Part shown: positions 59,938 to 64,000 of the stretch, in pieces
Position numbering within the stretch: position 1 is the first letter of the stretch
How the letters are laid out: each line of letters starts with the position of its first letter
From: Mogibacterium sp.
GTDB lineage: Bacteria > Bacillota > Clostridia > Peptostreptococcales > Anaerovoracaceae
Assembly: GCA_017403955.1 (NCBI GenBank)
Contig: JAFRDH010000005.1
Span: forward strand, 1 to 64,000
Length of the DNA: 64,000 nt
Direction: 5' to 3'
Notes under the pieces: model-generated
The model's database searches: none
What the model saw: only the letters and a program-made list of their open reading frames with translations
What the model was told of the DNA's origin: nothing
Program-made: the position numbers and the translations under genes

Positions 59938-62604
59938 ATGGCAGAGCTTAAACGCACACAACTGTACGATGTACATTTAGCTGAAGGCGGCAAAATGGTC
60001 GATTTCGGTGGCTGGGAGATGCCTATCCAGTATCCGGGCGGCATTATCGCAGAGCATCTTTACACAAGACATTTCTGCTCCATCTTCGATGTTTCCCACA
60101 TGGGAAGACTTATCATTGAAGGACCGGACATGGTCAAGTTCCTTCAGCACGTTCTGACCAGCAATGTTGAGTCCCTTGACGTTAACAAGGCTCAGTATTG
60201 CATCATCCCTAATGAGAAGGGCGAAGCTATCGACGACGCCTACCTCTATCGTTTCTCAGAAGAGCGTTATCTCCTGATTGTAAACGCAGGCAACACCGAC
60301 AAGGACCTCGAGCACCTCAACAAGGTAATCAAGGACTACGACTGCACAATGACAAACATCACTGCTGATTGGGCATCCATCGCTGTACAGGGACCTAAGA
60401 GTAAAGAGATCATGATGGTTCTTTCCGGTGGCGAAGCAGTTACAGAGCCTTGGAAGAATGCTCTTAACCACCTCGATCTCGAAGGACATGAAGCATATGT
60501 AGCTAAGACAGGATACACCGGCGAGCCTCTCGGATACGAAGTATTCGTTAAGTCCGAGGATGCTGCATGGCTGTGGAACCGTCTCAAAGAAGAAGGCGCA
60601 AAGCCGGCTGCACTTGGTGCTCGTGACACACTGAGACTCGAAGCAGGCATGCCGCTCTACGGACACGAAATGTATTTCGAACCGGGAGAAGAGCCTAGCG
60701 ACGATGATATCCCAATGCCAATTTTCGCAGTATCTCTGGCTAAGTTTGCTGTATCTTTCTCAGACCGCAAGGGTGACTACATCGGCCGTGAAGCACTGAC
60801 AAAGCAGAAAGCAGCTTTCGATAAGGTAGAGAACAGAGACTACAGCATGAGCGATGTTCTCCCAAGAAGAGTAATGCCTATCGCACTTCTTGACAGAGGC
60901 GTACTCCGTAAGGGAATGGATATTTATAAGGATGGCGAACTGGTTGGTTTCACAACATCCGGAACAATGGTTCCTTACTATAAGACCGAAGGCGAAGGTC
61001 TTGAGAGTGTGATTACCGATGAAGTAGTTAAGAGAGCTATCGGACTTTGCTACATCAACTGCGACATCCTTCCGGATGATGTCGTAGAAGTAGACGTAAG
61101 AGGCAAGAGACTCAAAGCTGTAATTCCTGAGAAGCACCTCGACACAATGGCTCCTCCATTCGCTCGTCCACTTGTTTACGGACATGAGCTCGCTAAGAGA
61201 GAAGACAGCGGCGAAGATTATCTGACAAGAGCATTCACACTCATCAAGAAGGCTGAAGACAACCACCTCTGGAGACAGAAGAACTGCATCAACCTGATCC
61301 CTTCAGAGAATACTCCTTCAAGAGCAGTACAGCTCCTTTGCTCCAGTGACCCAAGTGCACGTTATGCTGAGCACAAGAAGATCAAATCCTTCTATGACAA
61401 GGACATCTTCTATTATCAGGGCACAGGCTTCATCGATGAAGTAGAGCAGCTCGCAGTAGAAGAACTCAAGAAGTACTTTGGCTGCACAGAGGTTGAGACA
61501 AGAGTTATCAGTGGACAGATGTCCAACATGTGCGCTTTCTCAGCTCTCATGGACTGGAAGAACAGACTCGACAAGAAGAACACCCCGAAGAGACTCGGCT
61601 ACGTTCTGAACAACCACATCATCAAGGGCGGACACCTTTCGGCTCAGCCAATGGGCGCTCTGCATGACTACATCGCAATCGACCCTAAGACAGAGAGAAG
61701 CGCAGTTGTCAACTTCCCTGTACTCAAGGACAACATCTTCAAGATCGACGTTGAAGAGACCAAGAAGGTTATCGAGGAATACAAGCCGGAATTCATCATC
61801 TTCGGTAAGTCCATGGTAATCCACAAAGAGCCAGTTGCTGAGATCCGCAAGTTCGTTGACGATATGGGTCTTGAGACAACTATCATGTACGATATGGCTC
61901 ACGTTCTTGGTATCGCAGGCGATTACTTCCAGAAGCCATTCGAAGAAGGTGCTGAAATCGTTACAGGTTCAACACATAAGACATTCTTCGGACCACAGAG
62001 AGGTCTCGTAGCTGTCAACTACAAAGAAGACGAGCTGAAGTACGGTCTGTGGCAGTCAATTGAAAACAGAGCATTCCCGGGCAGCGTATCCAACCACCAC
62101 CTCGGAACACAGCTTGGTCTCCTGATGGCTGCTTACGAAATGAACGCATTCAAGGATGAGTATCAGAAGGCTGTTATCAGCAACGCTAAGAGCTTCGCTA
62201 AGGCACTCAAGGCTGAAGGCCTGAATGTATGTGGAGACCCTGCTAATGATTACACCGAGACTCACCAGGTACTCGTAACTGTAGGATACGGCGAAGGTGC
62301 TGATATCGCTAACAGACTTGAGAAGAACAACATCATCGTTAACTATCAGGCAACACCTGATGAAGAAGGCTTCACAGCATCCGGAGCTCTGCGTATGGGC
62401 GTAAGCGAAATGACAAGATTCGGATTCGGCGAAGCTGAGTTCAAGAAGCTGGCTAGTCTCATGGCAGACTGCATCCTGAGAAACAAAGACGTATCCGAGG
62501 ATGTCAGCAAGTTCAGAAAAGACTACACAACAATGCGTTTCTGCTTCGACGACAAGGAATTCGCAGAAGCACTCGAAGGATTCGCAGGAAAGATCGGATT
62601 CTAA
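59938..62604 (+). CDS. gcvT-glyA: Fusion of glycine cleavage T protein and serine hydroxymethyltransferase-like enzyme
   Basis: 888 residues. Residues 1-430 are aminomethyltransferase: MVDFGGWEMPIQY, FDVSHMGR, the catalytic Asp region IDDAYLYRF and RDTLRLEAGMPLYGHEM. Residues 440-888 are an SHMT-type PLP enzyme: LIPSENTPSRAV, RYAE, DMAHVLG, and STHKTFFGPQRG with the PLP lysine at 681. SHMT features are diverged, with an insertion after RYAEHKK. GcvT releases methylene-THF and SHMT uses it to make serine from glycine, so the fusion could channel methylene-THF. One clean open frame and a good AAGGAG site rule out an assembly join. Confidence 0.93.
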   Translation: MAELKRTQLYDVHLAEGGKMVDFGGWEMPIQYPGGIIAEHLYTRHFCSIFDVSHMGRLIIEGPDMVKFLQHVLTSNVESLDVNKAQYCIIPNEKGEAIDDAYLYRFSEERYLLIVNAGNTDKDLEHLNKVIKDYDCTMTNITADWASIAVQGPKSKEIMMVLSGGEAVTEPWKNALNHLDLEGHEAYVAKTGYTGEPLGYEVFVKSEDAAWLWNRLKEEGAKPAALGARDTLRLEAGMPLYGHEMYFEPGEEPSDDDIPMPIFAVSLAKFAVSFSDRKGDYIGREALTKQKAAFDKVENRDYSMSDVLPRRVMPIALLDRGVLRKGMDIYKDGELVGFTTSGTMVPYYKTEGEGLESVITDEVVKRAIGLCYINCDILPDDVVEVDVRGKRLKAVIPEKHLDTMAPPFARPLVYGHELAKREDSGEDYLTRAFTLIKKAEDNHLWRQKNCINLIPSENTPSRAVQLLCSSDPSARYAEHKKIKSFYDKDIFYYQGTGFIDEVEQLAVEELKKYFGCTEVETRVISGQMSNMCAFSALMDWKNRLDKKNTPKRLGYVLNNHIIKGGHLSAQPMGALHDYIAIDPKTERSAVVNFPVLKDNIFKIDVEETKKVIEEYKPEFIIFGKSMVIHKEPVAEIRKFVDDMGLETTIMYDMAHVLGIAGDYFQKPFEEGAEIVTGSTHKTFFGPQRGLVAVNYKEDELKYGLWQSIENRAFPGSVSNHHLGTQLGLLMAAYEMNAFKDEYQKAVISNAKSFAKALKAEGLNVCGDPANDYTETHQVLVTVGYGEGADIANRLEKNNIIVNYQATPDEEGFTASGALRMGVSEMTRFGFGEAEFKKLASLMADCILRNKDVSEDVSKFRKDYTTMRFCFDDKEFAEALEGFAGKIGF

Positions 62605-62633
62605 GCCGTTCACATCAAAATCTAATGATTTTA

Positions 62634-62660
62634 AGGCCGCCGTCAAGGCGGTCTTTTTTT
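62634..62660 (+). terminator. Terminator of the GcvT-SHMT gene
   Basis: GGCCGCC (62635-62641) pairs with GGCGGTC (62647-62653), followed by a long T-run. Confidence 0.9.
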
Positions 62661-62809
62661 GATGTATTACCTAATTAAGATGTATTATCCAATAAACGGG
62701 ACATCCATTGATCTTCCTCGCAATATTTCTTCTCCCGAGCCTTGCACTGTATTGCTTGACCGGGTCAAGTCCGCAGGGTTTAATGTAAAAATCTCTTGAT
62801 ATATAGTGG

Positions 62810-62843
62810 TTTGTCATGAAAAATGGCGGTTTTTCATGACAAA
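62810..62843. repeat. Perfect 14-bp inverted repeat
   Basis: TTTGTCATGAAAAA (62810-62823) and TTTTTCATGACAAA (62830-62843) around TGGCGG. The half-site TTTCATGACAA recurs near 62917. Confidence 0.8.
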
Positions 62844-62856
62844 GCCAACAGTCGAG

Positions 62857-62962
62857 TGCGATTTTTACAGTAAAAACAACAAAACAGACTTCGAAAAGCC
62901 TGTTTTTCATGTAATTTCATGACAATTCGCCTGATTTCAGCCGGCTTTTACAGTAAATCGCA
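62857..62962. repeat. Nested inverted repeat with TTTACAGTAAA cores
   Basis: TGCGATTT (62857-62864) and AAATCGCA (62955-62962) face each other, and each adjoins a TTTACAGTAAA-like palindrome (62863-62874 and 62946-62957). This could be the end structure of a small mobile element. Confidence 0.5.
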
Positions 62963-62991
62963 GGAGAATTGCTCCGCTGACACTATCCAAA

Positions 62992-63022
62992 ATGAGTCAA
63001 AGAGAACCGTCCCTATTGACAC
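62992..63022. repeat. REP-like repeat, copy 7 (diverged)
   Basis: ATGAGTCAAAGAGAACC followed by GTCCCTATTGACAC; the left arm has changed (GAGTCA for GTGTCA). Confidence 0.8.
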
Positions 63023-63171
63023 CCCACTGACACAACTCATTATAGTGCGGCTGCATCTTTTGTGATGTAATATCCAATTAACAGGCAGAAAGAGTATAAT
63101 ATAGTAGGTAGAATCATAACCGCATTCCGGAACACAATATGCAGGCAAGCGGATCGTGTGGAGAACGAGCA

Positions 63172-63729
63172 ATGAACCTTTTTACAGAATATCCGGAACT
63201 GAATGATGGAATCGTGCAACTCGGGAAAATGACAATTGCCGATGCGGACGCTGTTGCTGACCTTACCTCGCAAGCCCATGTCTATGCGACTTTGCCTACA
63301 TTCCTGTATGAGCTCAAATATGAAGATAAGCGCATGGTGATCACCCTGATGGACCGGGAGTGCTTCGACACGCGCATGTCCATTTTGCTTGGCATCTACC
63401 TTTGCGAGAGACCTGATCAGATGATTGGCATCGCGGAAATATACAACTACAATCCTGACAAAGCCAAAGCATCAATAGGTTACAGGATGAGTGACAAATA
63501 CTGGGGCAGAGGTATTGCAACCAGAGCGACTGTTCTCCTCAGAGACTACCTCATTCAGGAAGCCGGTATCAGAACGATCACCGCACATGTACTGTCTGAA
63601 AATGAAGCCTCCGCACGAGTACTCACCAAAGCCGGATTCAACAGACTCACACTGGAATTGCCGGAAGACTGGGGCTATAACGAACCACTTATGACTGCAA
63701 AATTCGAACTCAAAATGGATGACGACTAG
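63172..63729 (+). CDS. GNAT-family N-acetyltransferase (RimJ/RimL-like)
   Basis: 185 residues from ATG 63172, which has GGAG 8 nt upstream; an in-frame ATG lies 33 nt earlier. The acetyl-CoA loop region is SIGYRMSDKYWGRGIATRATVLL, followed by VLSENEASARVLTKAGF, the pattern of protein or antibiotic acetyltransferases of the Acetyltransf_3 type. The substrate is unknown. It appears to be monocistronic. Confidence 0.88.
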   Translation: MNLFTEYPELNDGIVQLGKMTIADADAVADLTSQAHVYATLPTFLYELKYEDKRMVITLMDRECFDTRMSILLGIYLCERPDQMIGIAEIYNYNPDKAKASIGYRMSDKYWGRGIATRATVLLRDYLIQEAGIRTITAHVLSENEASARVLTKAGFNRLTLELPEDWGYNEPLMTAKFELKMDDD

Positions 63730-63817
63730 GAAGCAGCCACAATACCAATAGAAAAATCAATTGAAAAACAGTGCGCACTCTGTTAAACTAACATAGCGTG
63801 GCACGCAGATAGAACAT

Positions 63818-63892
63818 GCTGATGTAGCTTAATGGCAGAGCACCTCATTCGTAACGAGGCGGTTGGGGGTTCGACTCCCCCTATCAGCTCCA
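63818..63892 (+). tRNA. tRNA-Thr (anticodon CGU)
   Basis: 75 nt including an encoded CCA. The acceptor GCTGAT pairs with ATCAGC, the T-arm is GGGGG-TTCGACT-CCCCC, and the anticodon loop TTCGTAA has CGT at the anticodon position. The anticodon stem CCTCA/CGAGG has an A-C mismatch at its base next to the loop (31-39). Confidence 0.95.
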
Positions 63893-63898
63893 AAAAAT

Positions 63899-63932
63899 GG
63901 CTTCGGAATGATTTCCGAAGCCGTTTTGTTTT
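63899..63932 (+). terminator. Terminator of tRNA-Thr
   Basis: GGCTTCGGAA pairs with TTTCCGAAGCC, followed by GTTTTGTTTTG. Confidence 0.9.
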
Positions 63933-64000
63933 GTCGATTTTTGTTGAAATTCCAACGCTTTCTGACGATGACTATTTTGCCGGATGGCGACGAGAAACGC

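Larger units (their letters stand above)
62661..63171. other. Gene-free stretch with nested inverted repeats and a REP copy
   Basis: About 510 bp with no credible gene. It holds a perfect 14-bp hairpin (62810-62843), nested inverted repeats at 62857-62962 and REP copy 7. A hairpin plus T-run near 62883-62906 could act as a terminator, although no gene precedes it. Confidence 0.6.

Overview
The window reads as chromosomal DNA of a strictly anaerobic, Gram-positive Clostridia-type bacterium. The grounds are strong AGGAGG-type ribosome binding sites, TTG starts, short hairpin plus T-run terminators, an [FeFe]-hydrogenase maturase (HydF), a PPi-type phosphofructokinase, Fe-type alcohol dehydrogenase, TRAP transport and a complete glycine cleavage / folate one-carbon gene set. 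An amino-acid-fermenting member of Eubacteriales (Family XIII / Anaerovoracaceae-like) is my inference; no rRNA or other taxonomic marker is present. Nearly all of the sequence is ordinary core genome. The accessory parts are small: repeats, three toxin-antitoxin or nuclease-like loci, and a few gene-poor islands.

Layout. 1-6.6 kb: a structured repeat, rpmE, a MurE-like ligase, a frameshifted secreted protein, prfA, sua5/tsaC, upp. 6.6-7.7 kb: azlCD amino-acid exporter. 7.8-16.7 kb: split transketolase, PPi-phosphofructokinase, two paralogous FCD-type GntR regulators, a TRAP transporter and rpiB. Three promoters or leaders here carry the same FadR-type operator. 16.7-18.3 kb: tyrS behind what looks like a classical leader-peptide attenuator with three consecutive Tyr codons. 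18.3-20.2 kb (minus): TetR regulator with two membrane proteins. 20.3-26.8 kb: prmA, a C_GCAxxG_C_C protein, DUF937, an alcohol dehydrogenase, a membrane protein, lplA, lpdA. 26.8-27.7 kb: a repeat-rich island (structured element inside a terminator loop, four spaced hairpin repeats, a 15-bp minisatellite). 27.7-30.9 kb (minus): gcvH-gcvPA-gcvPB. 31-38.8 kb: CvpA, tadA, a secreted/anchored protein, ispE, GntR, htrA (minus), DUF1934, DUF1846. 38.8-40.4 kb: gene-poor island with paired dyads and a possible nuclease. 40.4-45.8 kb: folD, fhs, fchA, focA and a THF-riboswitch-controlled folT. 45.8-47.2 kb: DUF3990/XRE toxin-antitoxin-like pair. 47.1-53.7 kb: thyA, folC, larB, larC, hydF, an NlpC/P60-like protein, 5-formyl-THF cyclo-ligase. 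53.9-58.7 kb: XRE-Uma2 fusion, dsdA, YczE-like protein, a PIN/Phd toxin-antitoxin pair, EamA transporter. 58.8-64 kb: TSUP transporter, a GcvT-SHMT fusion, GNAT acetyltransferase, tRNA-Thr.

How it fits together. The dominant theme is folate-linked one-carbon metabolism. Formate (FocA) is activated by Fhs, then processed by FchA and FolD to methylene-THF. The glycine cleavage system (GcvH, GcvPA, GcvPB, LpdA, with LplA for lipoylation) and the GcvT-SHMT fusion connect that pool to glycine and serine. FolC, FolT, 5-formyl-THF cyclo-ligase and ThyA maintain or use folates, and DsdA degrades D-serine. FolD lacks the cyclohydrolase lysine, which explains the separate FchA. A dispersed REP-like repeat (seven copies) invades coding sequences and supplies the hydF stop codon.
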